A stretch of DNA of 64,000 bases. Source: Streptomyces uncialis (lineage in GTDB: Bacteria > Actinomycetota > Actinomycetes > Streptomycetales > Streptomycetaceae). The DNA is taken from assembly GCF_001905345.1 (NCBI RefSeq), contig NZ_LFBV01000008.1:124001-188000 (forward strand), in the 5' to 3' direction. Positions 17,673 through 25,781 of this stretch are shown in pieces. Each line of letters begins with the position of its first letter. Position 1 is the stretch's first letter. The notes under the pieces are model-generated. The model was not told the origin of the DNA. It did no database searches and was given only the letters and a program-made list of their open reading frames with translations. Both the position numbers and the translations under genes were made by a program.

Positions 17673-18640
17673 AGATAGTCCTCCAGCTTGGCCACCGCGT
17701 ACCCCTGCTCGGTGACGAGCTTCAGGAAGCGGCGGACGGTGTCGGGCATGGAGCCGTCCCAGTCCTTCTTGCCGCGGAAGTGGGTGAGGACGATGTCCCC
17801 GGGCCGGATCCTCTTGTCGTACTCGCGGTACTCCCAGCGGTCCGCGAAGACCTCCTCGTTCCACAGCGGTACGGCGGTGATCCCGCACTCCTTGGCGGCC
17901 CGCAGGGTCGTCCGGTTGTAGTTGCCGTAGGGCGGCCGGAAGACGGTGGGGCGGGTGCCGTACTGCTTCTGGATGACGTCCTGCATCCCGCAGATCTGCC
18001 GCTTCTGGGCCTCGTAGGACAGCGCCGGCATGTACGGGTGGGTCAGGGTGTGGTTGTTGAGGGTGACCCCGGCGTCGCGCATCTTGCGGAAGTAGCCGTA
18101 GTCCTCCTTGACCAGGTAGTCGCTGAGGAACGCGGTGTACGGGACCTTGAGCTCCTCCAGCATCTTGATCAGCGCCGGGTCCTTGTTGTCGCCGTCGTCG
18201 ATGGTGAGGAAGACGATCTTCTCCTTGGTGGGGATCGTCGTGAAGACGGGCGGCAGCTCGTCGTGGCCCTCGACCTCGAAGCCGTCCCGGGTGGGGATCT
18301 TCGGCTTGGCCGCGGGGGGCGGGGGCGCGAGGAGCGGCACCTTGGTGAGGCCCCAGCGCTTGGCGGTGGCGATCCGGGCGGCCTCGACGGTCCGCTTGCG
18401 GGTGGCGGCCTCGTCGCGGGCGGCCTTCGCCCGTTCGGCCTTCTTGCCGGGCGCGCCCTCCGCCCCGCCGGAGGCCGACGCGGACGCCTTGGCGGGCTTC
18501 GCGGTGGGGTCCTGGCCCGCGCAGCCGGCCAGGGAGGTGGCGGTGACGCCGAGGGCGAGTGCGGCGGTGAGGAGTCGCGCGAGCGCGCGCGTACGGGAGC
18601 CACCTCGCGCAACTTGTCTGTTTAGTCCTACTAGTCGCAT
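17669..18640 (-). CDS. Polysaccharide deacetylase lipoprotein
   Basis: A 323-residue NodB-domain carbohydrate esterase (CE4-like) expected to remove N-acetyl groups from a glycan outside the cell. The N-terminus has a signal peptide ending in lipobox LAGC (Cys40), then an Ala/Lys-rich linker. Motif 1 is LTIDDGDN, motif 2 NHTLTHPYM and motif 3 RPPYGNYN, and GDIVLTHF supplies the later catalytic His region. The ATG at 18638-18640 follows a weak CAGGA. The open frame upstream to 19189 lies opposite the methyltransferase gene and is not coding. It is coupled to the downstream degenerate paralogue. Confidence 0.9.
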   Translation of the reverse strand: MRLVGLNRQVARGGSRTRALARLLTAALALGVTATSLAGCAGQDPTAKPAKASASASGGAEGAPGKKAERAKAARDEAATRKRTVEAARIATAKRWGLTKVPLLAPPPPAAKPKIPTRDGFEVEGHDELPPVFTTIPTKEKIVFLTIDDGDNKDPALIKMLEELKVPYTAFLSDYLVKEDYGYFRKMRDAGVTLNNHTLTHPYMPALSYEAQKRQICGMQDVIQKQYGTRPTVFRPPYGNYNRTTLRAAKECGITAVPLWNEEVFADRWEYREYDKRIRPGDIVLTHFRGKKDWDGSMPDTVRRFLKLVTEQGYAVAKLEDYL

Positions 18641-18722
18641 GGGGCCGCATCCTGTCAGCGCCTCACCCGCACCACGCGCAGACACCGCCAGCGGCACCGG
18701 ACCATCCACCGACTGGCCCACA

Positions 18723-19940
18723 ATGGACCAGGTGAGCACCCTCGACCCCGACTCCGCAGCCGTCGCACGGTTCACCGCCCTCCTCGCCGGGGAGGGCCGG
18801 GCCCTGCTGGACGAGGTGCGCGACACCGACCCGGCACGGGAACTCGCCGTCGCCACCCGGCTGCGCCGTACGCATCCGGCCGATCTGGTGTCCGCCGCAC
18901 TCGGCCAGGCGAGACTGCGGCAGCGCGCGGCGGTGAAGTTCGGCGCGGACGCGGCACGGATGTTCTTCACCCCGGACGGCGTCGAGCAGGCGACCCGCAC
19001 GAGTGTGGCGGAGTACCGGGCCGGACGGATGCGGGAGCTGGGCATCGGCTCGGTGGCGGACCTGTGCTGCGGGATCGGCGGCGACGCGATCGCGCTGGCC
19101 CGCGCCGGGATACGGGTCCTCGCGGTCGACCGTGATCCGCTGACCTGCGCGGTGGCCCGCGCCAACGCGGTCGCGCTGGGGCTCGACACACTGATCGAGG
19201 TCCGTCAGGCGGAGGTGACCGAGGTCGGCACGGACGGGTACGACGCGGTGTTCGTCGACCCCGCGCGGCGCGGTGGCCGCGGGCGGATCTTCGACCCGGA
19301 GGCGTACTCGCCACCGCTGTCCTGGGCGGTGGGCGCCGCGCGGGCCGCCGGGCTCGGTGCGCTGAAGATCGCGCCCGGGGTGCCGCACGAGGCGGTGCCC
19401 GAGGGCGTCGAGACGGAGTGGATCTCCGACCGGGGCGAGCTGAAGGAAGCGGTCCTGTGGTTCGGTACGGGGGCGCCCGACTCGCGCCGGTCGACGCTGC
19501 TGCCCGGGGCGGAGTCCCTGTGGAGCCCGCTGGACGGGATGCCGCCCGATCCGGCGGTGCGGCCGGTGGGTCGGTATCTGTACGAGCCCGATCCCGCGGT
19601 GATCCGGGCGCGGCTCGTCGCGACGGTCGCGGAGCAGGTCTCCGGCGGGCTGCTCGACGCGACGATCGCGTACGTCACGTCCGACGTACTGCGCGGGACG
19701 CCGTTCGCGACGGCGTACGAGGTCACCGATCATCTGCCGTTCAGCGTCAAGCGGTTGAAGGCGTTGCTGCGGGAGCGGGGGGTGGGGACGCTCACCGTCA
19801 AGAAGCGGGGCTCCGCGGTGGAGCCGGAGGAGTTGCGGCGCAAGGTGAAGCCCGTGGGGCCCCACTCGGCGACGGTCTTCCTCACCAGGGTCGCGGGGGC
19901 GCCCACCATGCTGATCGGCCGTCCGGCCCGGCCCGAGTAA
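18723..19940 (+). CDS. Class I SAM-dependent methyltransferase with THUMP-like C-terminal domain
   Basis: This 405-residue protein has an N-terminal helical segment, then a Rossmann methyltransferase fold with the SAM motif VADLCCGIGGDAIALA, the acidic loop VLAVDRDPLTCAVARAN and FVDPARRGGRGR, which sits where N/DPPY-type catalytic loops occur. The C-terminal part (ATAYEVTDHLPFSVKRLKALL to the end) resembles the THUMP-like domain of actinobacterial RNA-type methyltransferases. The nucleic acid or other substrate is unknown. The ATG at 18723 or a GTG at 18732 could be the start. It is divergent from the deacetylase pair, with only 82 bp between them. Confidence 0.82.
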   Translation: MDQVSTLDPDSAAVARFTALLAGEGRALLDEVRDTDPARELAVATRLRRTHPADLVSAALGQARLRQRAAVKFGADAARMFFTPDGVEQATRTSVAEYRAGRMRELGIGSVADLCCGIGGDAIALARAGIRVLAVDRDPLTCAVARANAVALGLDTLIEVRQAEVTEVGTDGYDAVFVDPARRGGRGRIFDPEAYSPPLSWAVGAARAAGLGALKIAPGVPHEAVPEGVETEWISDRGELKEAVLWFGTGAPDSRRSTLLPGAESLWSPLDGMPPDPAVRPVGRYLYEPDPAVIRARLVATVAEQVSGGLLDATIAYVTSDVLRGTPFATAYEVTDHLPFSVKRLKALLRERGVGTLTVKKRGSAVEPEELRRKVKPVGPHSATVFLTRVAGAPTMLIGRPARPE

Positions 19941-19959
19941 CCCCGGCCCCGTCCGGCCC

Positions 19960-20440
19960 GGGCCCCCGAGGTTCCCTGCGCTGGGCGCACTTGTCCCTGT
20001 GCGGGTCGCTCATGGGGTGCGCAGTTCCCCGCAGGCCGCCTTCGCTTGCGCTTCTGCGGTTCCCCACCTGGACGTACCTGCTTCCCGTGCAGGTCGGACG
20101 GGGGTGCGCAGTTCCCCGCGCCCCTTAGGCCGCGCCCCTTGCGGTTCCCGTTCGGCTGCGGATGGCCCTTGGTTGCTCGCGCAGTTCCCCGCGCCCCTGA
20201 AGGGGCACCCCTCTCCTCGCGAACTCGCCTGGCTGCGGGAGGGGGTGGGCGGGAATCTCTGCCCGCAGACTCCGATGCTCTTCAGTAGGACCACAGGTAC
20301 GTCGTACCGAGCGTGTCGGATCGAGGACGGAGAATCCCGACCGGCACCGACCCGAAGAACCGACCGGACGCGCCCCAAAGGGGCGCGGGGAACTGCGCGA
20401 AACCACCGAACGACGGCACCGGAACAAGCGCGCCCACCCG
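19960..20440. repeat. Intergenic GC-rich repeats (cluster 4)
   Basis: The 575-bp gap between the convergent methyltransferase and MFS transporter has no gene. One copy of the 142-bp-type unit runs from about 20058, with hairpin cores at about 20106 and 20180. Module copy C follows, and another core lies at about 20387. A truncated core (CAGTTCCCCGCAGG) lies near 20021. Confidence 0.85.
20233..20386 (+). repeat. Conserved ~150-bp structured module, copy C
   Basis: It has the same left arm as copy B (GGGCGGGAATCTCTGCCCGC, then AGACTCCGATGCTCTTCAGT), a variable loop beginning AGGACCACAG, then ACCGAGCGTGTCGGATCGAG, GACGGAGAATCCCGACCGGC and the terminal hairpin at 20370-20386. Confidence 0.85.
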
Positions 20441-20515
20441 GACCCCGTGTCGATCGGGACCCGTCCGGATCGACACCTCCCGCGACATTCTTCGGCGGAT
20501 CCGCCGGGGGTGCGC

Positions 20516-22009
20516 TCAGGGCGCCGCCGCCGGGTCGGGGCGGGCGCTGTCGTCGGGGCCGTCCAAGGCCGCGCCGCGAAGCGCTACACGGCCCGCACCC
20601 GCCCCCGGGGCCCGAGGACCGGCGTCCGGCTCCCGGTAGAGCACGGCCATGCTCAGCGCGCCGACCGCGAGAAGCGCCGCCGCCGTCCAGAACGCGGCGG
20701 GGAAGCCGTCCATGAGCGGTGTCCCGGCGCCGCCCCCGTCGGCCCCGGCGGCGGTGGCGACCGTCACGAGCAGCGCGAGGCCCACCGAGCCGCCGATCTG
20801 CCGGGAGGTGTTGAGCAGTCCGGAGGCCATCCCGGCCTCGTGGGCGGAGATCCCGCTGGTCGCGGCGGTGCCGAGCGGGACCATGCACAGCCCTATGCCG
20901 ACGCTGCCGAGCAGCGACGGCGGCAGCACGGCGAGCCAGAAGCCGCTTTCGGGCGTCATGACCAGCGCCCACCAGGCCATTCCCCCGGCGGCGAGGAGTC
21001 CACCGGTCACGGTCAGCGCGCGGACGCCGTACCGGGTGATCGTCCTCGCGGCGAACACCGAGCCCGCGACGATCCCCACGCAGAACGGCAGGAAGGCCGC
21101 GCCGGTCGCCGTCGGCCCGTAGCCGAGGACCTGCTGGAGGTACAGCGACACGAAGTAGAACGCGCCGAACTGACCCGCCGCCAGCAGCAGCGAGAACATG
21201 TTCGCGGACAGCACCGGGCGCAGCCGCAGCATCCCCAGCCGCAGCAGGGGCTGGCGGTGCCGGGCCTCGACGGCGGCGAACGCGGTGAGCAGCAGCGCGG
21301 CGGCGGCGAGGGTGAGCAGGGTGGTGGCGGAGGACCAGCCGAGGCTCTCGGCGCGGACCAGTCCGAGTACGAGGGCGGTGGTCCCGGCGGTGACGAGCAC
21401 CGCGCCGGCGGTGTCCAGCCGGGGCCGGGCGCCGTGCCGGTCGTCGAGCGGTACGGCGATCCGGGCGGCGAACGCGGCGAGCAGCACGACCGGCACATTG
21501 ACGAGCATGACCGCGCGCCAGCCGAACCAGTCGGTGAGCATTCCGCCCAGCAGGACGCCGACGGCGCCGCCGAGGGCCCCGGCCGCGCCCCACATCGCGA
21601 GGGCCCCGGAGCGTTCCTTCCCCGCCGGGTACATGACGGTGATCAGGGTGAGTCCGACGGGGGCGAGCGCGGCGGCGCCGACGCCCTGCACCGCGCGGGC
21701 GGCGATCAGCTGCCAGGGTTCTGACGCGAGGCCGCCCGCCAGGCTCGCCGCGCCGAAGAGCGTGAATCCGGCGATCAGGACCCGGCGCCTGCCCACCACG
21801 TCGGCGAGCCGTCCGCCGAGCATCAGCAGCCCGCCGAAGGCGAGGGCGTAGGCGCTGACGACCCAGGTGAGGTCCTCGGGGGCGAAGCCGAGGCCGGTCC
21901 GGATGCCGGGCAGCGCGATGTTCACGACGGACATGTCGAGCGCGACGAGGAACTGCACGGTCAGCACCACAGGCAGGAACAGGGCGTGCCGTGAGGAGTG
22001 GTTCACCAT
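20516..22009 (-). CDS. MFS drug-efflux transporter (DHA2, 14-TM type)
   Basis: This 497-residue membrane protein has about 14 hydrophobic segments. The first, LFLPVVLTVQFLVALDMSVV, carries the LDMSVVNIALP signature of DHA2 drug:proton antiporters. Motif A is GGRLADVVGRRR between TM2 and TM3, and the antiporter motif region is WQLIAARAVQGVGAAALAP. Proton-driven export of a small hydrophobic compound is likely. It is divergent from a TetR-family gene with a perfect 14-bp palindrome between them, so repression relieved by substrate is expected. The ATG at 22009 lies only about 13 bp from that palindrome, without a strong Shine-Dalgarno. Confidence 0.93.
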   Translation of the reverse strand: MVNHSSRHALFLPVVLTVQFLVALDMSVVNIALPGIRTGLGFAPEDLTWVVSAYALAFGGLLMLGGRLADVVGRRRVLIAGFTLFGAASLAGGLASEPWQLIAARAVQGVGAAALAPVGLTLITVMYPAGKERSGALAMWGAAGALGGAVGVLLGGMLTDWFGWRAVMLVNVPVVLLAAFAARIAVPLDDRHGARPRLDTAGAVLVTAGTTALVLGLVRAESLGWSSATTLLTLAAAALLLTAFAAVEARHRQPLLRLGMLRLRPVLSANMFSLLLAAGQFGAFYFVSLYLQQVLGYGPTATGAAFLPFCVGIVAGSVFAARTITRYGVRALTVTGGLLAAGGMAWWALVMTPESGFWLAVLPPSLLGSVGIGLCMVPLGTAATSGISAHEAGMASGLLNTSRQIGGSVGLALLVTVATAAGADGGGAGTPLMDGFPAAFWTAAALLAVGALSMAVLYREPDAGPRAPGAGAGRVALRGAALDGPDDSARPDPAAAP

Positions 22010-22021
22010 GCCGGCACATTA

Positions 22022-22035
22022 CTATACGCGTATAG
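22022..22035. promoter_or_regulatory. Palindromic operator between MFS and TetR genes
   Basis: CTATACGCGTATAG is a perfect 14-bp palindrome in the 74-bp gap between the divergent efflux and TetR genes, and the only AT-containing palindrome there. It is the obvious binding site for the TetR protein and likely overlaps the promoters. Confidence 0.78.
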
Positions 22036-22083
22036 AAACTGTGTACGACCGCGTACGACCCGTGTGCGGCCGAGAGCGGGAGA

Positions 22084-22875
22084 ATGGTCCCCGTGGTGAC
22101 GAACGACAGTTCCGGGACCCCTCGTACGGGGGAACCCGGCGACGGACCGGCAGCCGGGGGCCCCGACCGGGCGGACGACGGGAAGAGCGGCGCGCGGACG
22201 GCGCGGAAGGCGGTCGGCCGGCCGCGCCGGATCGACCCCGCCCGGATCGTCGCCACGGCGCGACGCATCCTCCAGGAGGAGGGCGTCGACGGACTGTCGA
22301 TGCGCCGGGTCGCCCGGGAGGTGGGGACGACCCCGATGGCGCTGTACCACCACGTCCGGGACAAGGACGAGCTGCTGATGCTCACCCTCGCGGGCATGGC
22401 GGAGTCGGTGCCGCGCCCCGAGCTCCCCGACGACCCCCGCGAGCGGCTGCTCGCCGTCACCCTGCACATGTACCGGACCCTGCGGCAGATGCCCTGGGTG
22501 GTGGAGGTGCTGAGCCTCGGCGACCTCACGGACAAGGGCGCGCTGTGGATCGTCGAGGAGGCCCTGGAGTCGGCGGTCGCGTGCGGGCTGACGCCGGACG
22601 ACGCGGTGCGCGCGTACCGCACGCTCTGGCACTGCGTCCACGGGGAACTGGTCTTCCGCGCGGCGGCGGACCGCCGCGCCGCGGACCCGCAGCGGGTCCG
22701 GAACTTCCCGGACGCGCTGATCAGCGAGGCGGACGCGGAGCGGCTCCCGCTGATCACGTCCCTGGCGGACCGCTGGGTCGAGCTGTCGGAGTCCTACGAC
22801 CTGGCGGTGCAGCTCCGGAAGGTGATCGACGGTCTGCTGGGCCCCCGTCCGCCCGCGCGGGACACCGGAAACTGA
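22084..22875 (+). CDS. TetR-family repressor (TetR_C-type)
   Basis: This 263-residue regulator has a Gly/Asp-rich leader of about 45 residues, then the TetR helix-turn-helix (RIVATARRILQEEGVDGLSM, RRVAREVGTTPMALYHHV, DKDELL). A C-terminal ligand-binding domain has the WVVEVLS...GALWIVEEAL helices of the tetracycline-repressor C-terminal type. It probably represses the divergent MFS pump through the palindrome at 22022-22035. The ATG at 22084 is preceded immediately by GGGAGA; a GTG 12 bases later is possible. Its TGA abuts the TGA of the facing downstream gene without any spacer. Confidence 0.9.
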   Translation: MVPVVTNDSSGTPRTGEPGDGPAAGGPDRADDGKSGARTARKAVGRPRRIDPARIVATARRILQEEGVDGLSMRRVAREVGTTPMALYHHVRDKDELLMLTLAGMAESVPRPELPDDPRERLLAVTLHMYRTLRQMPWVVEVLSLGDLTDKGALWIVEEALESAVACGLTPDDAVRAYRTLWHCVHGELVFRAAADRRAADPQRVRNFPDALISEADAERLPLITSLADRWVELSESYDLAVQLRKVIDGLLGPRPPARDTGN

Positions 22876-23151
22876 TCAGGCCGACGGCCCCTGGCTGACG
22901 TCCACCGAGTCGAACCCCCAGCGGTGCACGGGCCTGCGCACCAGCTCGGCGGGCGGGTCGGGCAGTTCGGGCGGGCCGTCCCCGTCGGCTCCGGCGGCCC
23001 ACCAGGTGATGACGAGGACCCGGTCGCCGGGCGCGGTGAAGGTCTCGCGCCGCAGCGGCTGTCCGGCCAGGTCACGGCTCCGGGCCCAGGCCAGCAGCTC
23101 GGCGCCCCGGCCGGACACCGCCGCGGCCTCCCACATCAGCGCACGGGTCAT
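22876..23151 (-). CDS. Small protein of unknown function coupled to tsaD
   Basis: This 91-residue protein begins MTRALMWEAAAVSGRGAELL and has a central strand pattern (GDRVLVITWWA) that could be a small alpha-beta barrel of the monooxygenase-like or stress-responsive type; this is only a shape guess. It has no signal peptide or membrane segment. Its ATG overlaps the tsaD stop by four bases (ATGA), so translation is probably coupled. It ends back to back with the TetR gene. Composition matches the neighbours. Confidence 0.75.
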   Translation of the reverse strand: MTRALMWEAAAVSGRGAELLAWARSRDLAGQPLRRETFTAPGDRVLVITWWAAGADGDGPPELPDPPAELVRRPVHRWGFDSVDVSQGPSA

Positions 23152-24314
23152 GAGTAGAGGTTGTCCTTCGCCAGCTCGTGCACATGGTCGTGGGAGTGGG
23201 AGTGCCCATGGCCGTGCGAGTGCCCGTGCCCGTGCTCGTGCGGGGCGTCCTCGCCGTCGGACCCGGCGGCCGTGCCCGGTACATGGGTGTCGGTCACCGG
23301 CAGCGAGGAGTCCGCCGACAGGTCCCAGTCGGAGGCGGCGCGGCCCCGGGCGACCATCTCGGCGCCGAGGGCGGCGACCATCGCGCCGTTGTCCGTGCAC
23401 AGCCCCGGCCGGGGCACCCGCAGCCGGATACCGGCGGCCTCGCAGCGCTCGGCGGCCAGCGCCCGCAGCCGGGTGTTGGCGGCGACCCCGCCGCCGATCA
23501 TCAGATGGTCCACGCCCTGGTCCTTGCAGGCCCGGACGGCCTTGCGGGTCAGCACGTCGACGACCGCCTCCTGGAAGGACGCGGCGACGTCCCGCACCGG
23601 TACGTCCTCACCGGCGGCCCGCTTCGCCTCGATCCAGCGGGCGACCGCGGTCTTCAGCCCGGAGAAGGAGAAGTCGTACGCCGCGTCGCGCGGGCCGGTC
23701 AGCCCGCGCGGGAACGCTATGGCGGTGGGGTCGCCCTCGCGGGCGTAGCGGTCGATGACCGGGCCGCCGGGGAAGCCGAGGTTCAGCACCCGGGCGATCT
23801 TGTCGAACGCCTCGCCCGCCGCGTCGTCGATCGTCGCGCCCATCGGCCGGACGTCGGAGGTGATGTCGGAGGACAGCAGCAGCGAGGAGTGGCCGCCGCT
23901 GACCAGCAGGGCCATCGTCGGCTCGGGCAGCGGACCGTGTTCCAGCTGGTCGACGCAGATGTGCGAGGCGAGGTGGTTGACGCCGTACAGCGGCTTGCCG
24001 AGGGCGTACGCGTACGCCTTGGCGGCCGTGACGCCGACGAGCAGCGCGCCCGCGAGGCCGGGGCCCGCGGTGACGGAGATCCCGTCGAGGTCGGAGGCGG
24101 CGACCCCGGCGTCCTTGAGGGCGCGTTCGATGGTGGGGACCATCGCCTCCAGATGGGCGCGGGAGGCGACCTCGGGGACGACACCGCCGAAGCGGGCGTG
24201 CTCGTCGACGCTGGAGGCGACCGCGTCCGCGAGGAGGGTGGTGCCCCGGACGATACCGACCCCGGTCTCGTCGCAGGAGGTCTCGATGCCGAGGACGAGA
24301 GGTTCGTCAGCCAT
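23148..24314 (-). CDS. tsaD: tRNA threonylcarbamoyladenosine synthase subunit TsaD, His-rich C-terminus
   Basis: TsaD transfers the threonylcarbamoyl group to A37 of ANN-decoding tRNAs, working with TsaB and TsaE. The 388-residue protein has the ASKHA-fold signatures GIETSCDETG, GGVVPEVASRAHLE (metal-binding His pair region with HLASH), VSGGHSSLLL and GGVAANTRLR. After the conserved domain comes an alternating His stretch at 359-379 (11 His in 21 residues, e.g. HGHGHSHSHDHVH), which the usual ~340-residue family does not have. It lies in the tsaB-rimI-tsaD operon with start and stop overlaps. Confidence 0.96.
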   Translation of the reverse strand: MADEPLVLGIETSCDETGVGIVRGTTLLADAVASSVDEHARFGGVVPEVASRAHLEAMVPTIERALKDAGVAASDLDGISVTAGPGLAGALLVGVTAAKAYAYALGKPLYGVNHLASHICVDQLEHGPLPEPTMALLVSGGHSSLLLSSDITSDVRPMGATIDDAAGEAFDKIARVLNLGFPGGPVIDRYAREGDPTAIAFPRGLTGPRDAAYDFSFSGLKTAVARWIEAKRAAGEDVPVRDVAASFQEAVVDVLTRKAVRACKDQGVDHLMIGGGVAANTRLRALAAERCEAAGIRLRVPRPGLCTDNGAMVAALGAEMVARGRAASDWDLSADSSLPVTDTHVPGTAAGSDGEDAPHEHGHGHSHGHGHSHSHDHVHELAKDNLYS

Positions 24315-24981
24315 GGGTCCGGGTTCCTTCCCCGCCGTGCTCTGCTTGCTGGATGCCGTCGCCGCCGGCCGGGGCGCCCGGGTCGTCCGGGTTCTCGCCT
24401 CGCGCGTCCGCGCCTCGCGGGGGGACGGGGTCCGCCGGTTCGAGCGGGGCGACCGGATCGCAGGGCGGTCCGTCGCCGTTCATCGCCATCCGCATCACCA
24501 GCGCGTCGATGTTGCCCGGCTGGTAGTAGCCCCGGCGCCGCCCGATGGGGGCGAAGCCGAAGCGCTCGTAGAGCTTCTGGGCGCGGACGTTGTCCACGCG
24601 CACCTCCAGCATCACCTCCTGGCACTCGAACGCGCTCGCGTGCTTCAGCAGGTCCGCGAGGAGCAGCGCGCCGAGACCGGTGCCCCAGTGGTCCCGGGAG
24701 ACGGCGATCGTCTGCACGTCCCCGACGGCCCCCATGCCCGGCTCGGTGTCCTGGCCGCCCGTGGTGTCCTCGCCACCGGCGGCGGCGAGTCCCGCGTAGC
24801 CGACGAGACGGTCCCCGTCCTCGGCGACGACGTACCACCGGGTGGCGCCGGGCCCCCGGGAGTGCGCCAGCTCGGACCAGAACATGCCGCGTGACCAGGC
24901 GTCGTCGGGGAAGAGCGCGCGCTCCAGATCGAGGACCGCGTCGATGTCCCACCAGCGCATCTCGCGCAGTACGGCCGTCAC
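24307..24981 (-). CDS. rimI: Ribosomal-protein-S18-type alanine N-acetyltransferase RimI
   Basis: A GNAT-fold acetyltransferase, 224 residues. The core shows MRWWDIDAVLDLERALFPDD, the CoA-binding segment DHWGTGLGALLLADLLKHA (Q/RxxGxG/A-like) and VRVDNVRAQKLYERFGF. RimI acetylates N-terminal Ala of S18 in E. coli and often has wider N-terminal targets in actinobacteria. Two additions make it longer than the usual ~150-165 residues: a Gly/Thr/Glu insertion (GGEDTTGGQDTEPG) in the sheet and a Pro/Asp-rich tail of about 55 residues. The GTG overlaps the tsaB stop (GTGA) and the end overlaps the tsaD start. Confidence 0.93.
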   Translation of the reverse strand: MTAVLREMRWWDIDAVLDLERALFPDDAWSRGMFWSELAHSRGPGATRWYVVAEDGDRLVGYAGLAAAGGEDTTGGQDTEPGMGAVGDVQTIAVSRDHWGTGLGALLLADLLKHASAFECQEVMLEVRVDNVRAQKLYERFGFAPIGRRRGYYQPGNIDALVMRMAMNGDGPPCDPVAPLEPADPVPPRGADARGENPDDPGAPAGGDGIQQAEHGGEGTRTHG

Positions 24982-25631
24982 TGGGGGGTGACCACCTTGT
25001 AGTTCTTGGGGACCTGCGCGTCCGGCCTGCGCAGATACAGCGGCCGGGGGGGCGCGAGCTCCGCGCCGGAGCGCAGCCGCTCGGCGGCGAGCGAGGCGAG
25101 GGCCCCCGCGTCGGCGTGCTCGGGGCCGCGTCCGTCGGGGAAGGCGTCCGGGTACAGCCGCGGGCCCGCGCCGACGACCGGCAGTCCGGCCAGTTCGTCG
25201 GCGATGTCCGCGGGGCGGTCGACGGACGGCTCGGTGAGCCGGGTCCGGGGGTCGGCGTACCGCGCCCAGTAGACCTCCTTGCGCCGGGCGTCCGTCGCGA
25301 CGGCGAAGGGGCCGTCGAGGCCGGAGGCGTACGCGAGTCCGTCGAGGGTGCACAGTCCGTGCACGGGCAGCCCGAGGGCCAGCCCGAAGGTGTCGGCGGT
25401 CATCAGCCCGACCCGCAGCCCGGTGTACGGGCCTGGTCCGGTGCCGACGACGATCGCGGTGACGGAACGGAGCGTCGTACCGGCGTCGGCGAGGACCCGG
25501 TCGACGGCGGGCAGCAGCAGCTCCCCGTGCCGTCGGGCGTCGACCTCGGCGTACGAGGCGACCACGGTCTCCCCGTCGTGCAGGGCGGCCGTGACGGCGG
25601 GGGTGGCGGTATCGAGAGCGAGCAACAGCAC
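24978..25631 (-). CDS. tsaB: tRNA threonylcarbamoyladenosine synthase subunit TsaB
   Basis: This 217-residue partner of TsaD has LLLALDTATPAVTAAL at the N-terminus, the HGELLLPAVDRVL helix and the signature VGTGPGPYTGLRVGLMTA. The GTG at 25629-25631 gives an immediate family start (MLLLALDTA), with almost no Shine-Dalgarno; it may be leaderless. It is the first gene of tsaB-rimI-tsaD-orf91. The tsaE partner gene is about 1.6 kb upstream on the same strand rather than adjacent. Confidence 0.95.
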   Translation of the reverse strand: MLLLALDTATPAVTAALHDGETVVASYAEVDARRHGELLLPAVDRVLADAGTTLRSVTAIVVGTGPGPYTGLRVGLMTADTFGLALGLPVHGLCTLDGLAYASGLDGPFAVATDARRKEVYWARYADPRTRLTEPSVDRPADIADELAGLPVVGAGPRLYPDAFPDGRGPEHADAGALASLAAERLRSGAELAPPRPLYLRRPDAQVPKNYKVVTPQ

Positions 25632-25781
25632 ACAAACAGCGTACGGCTCCGGCGACCGGCGTAAGGCCGCCCCGGTGGAGCGGGCACATGCTGCTACGGT
25701 CGGCGGGTACGCGCGCGCTCACGGACGGTGACCGTCCGGCGGGTGCCGTGCGGTTCCGCGGACGGACGAGAGGTGTGCGTG

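Noticed and set aside
16233..17678. 481-codon plus-strand frame through repeats and the deacetylase
   Set aside because: It starts in repeats and runs antisense to the NodB-type gene. No protein family features were seen.
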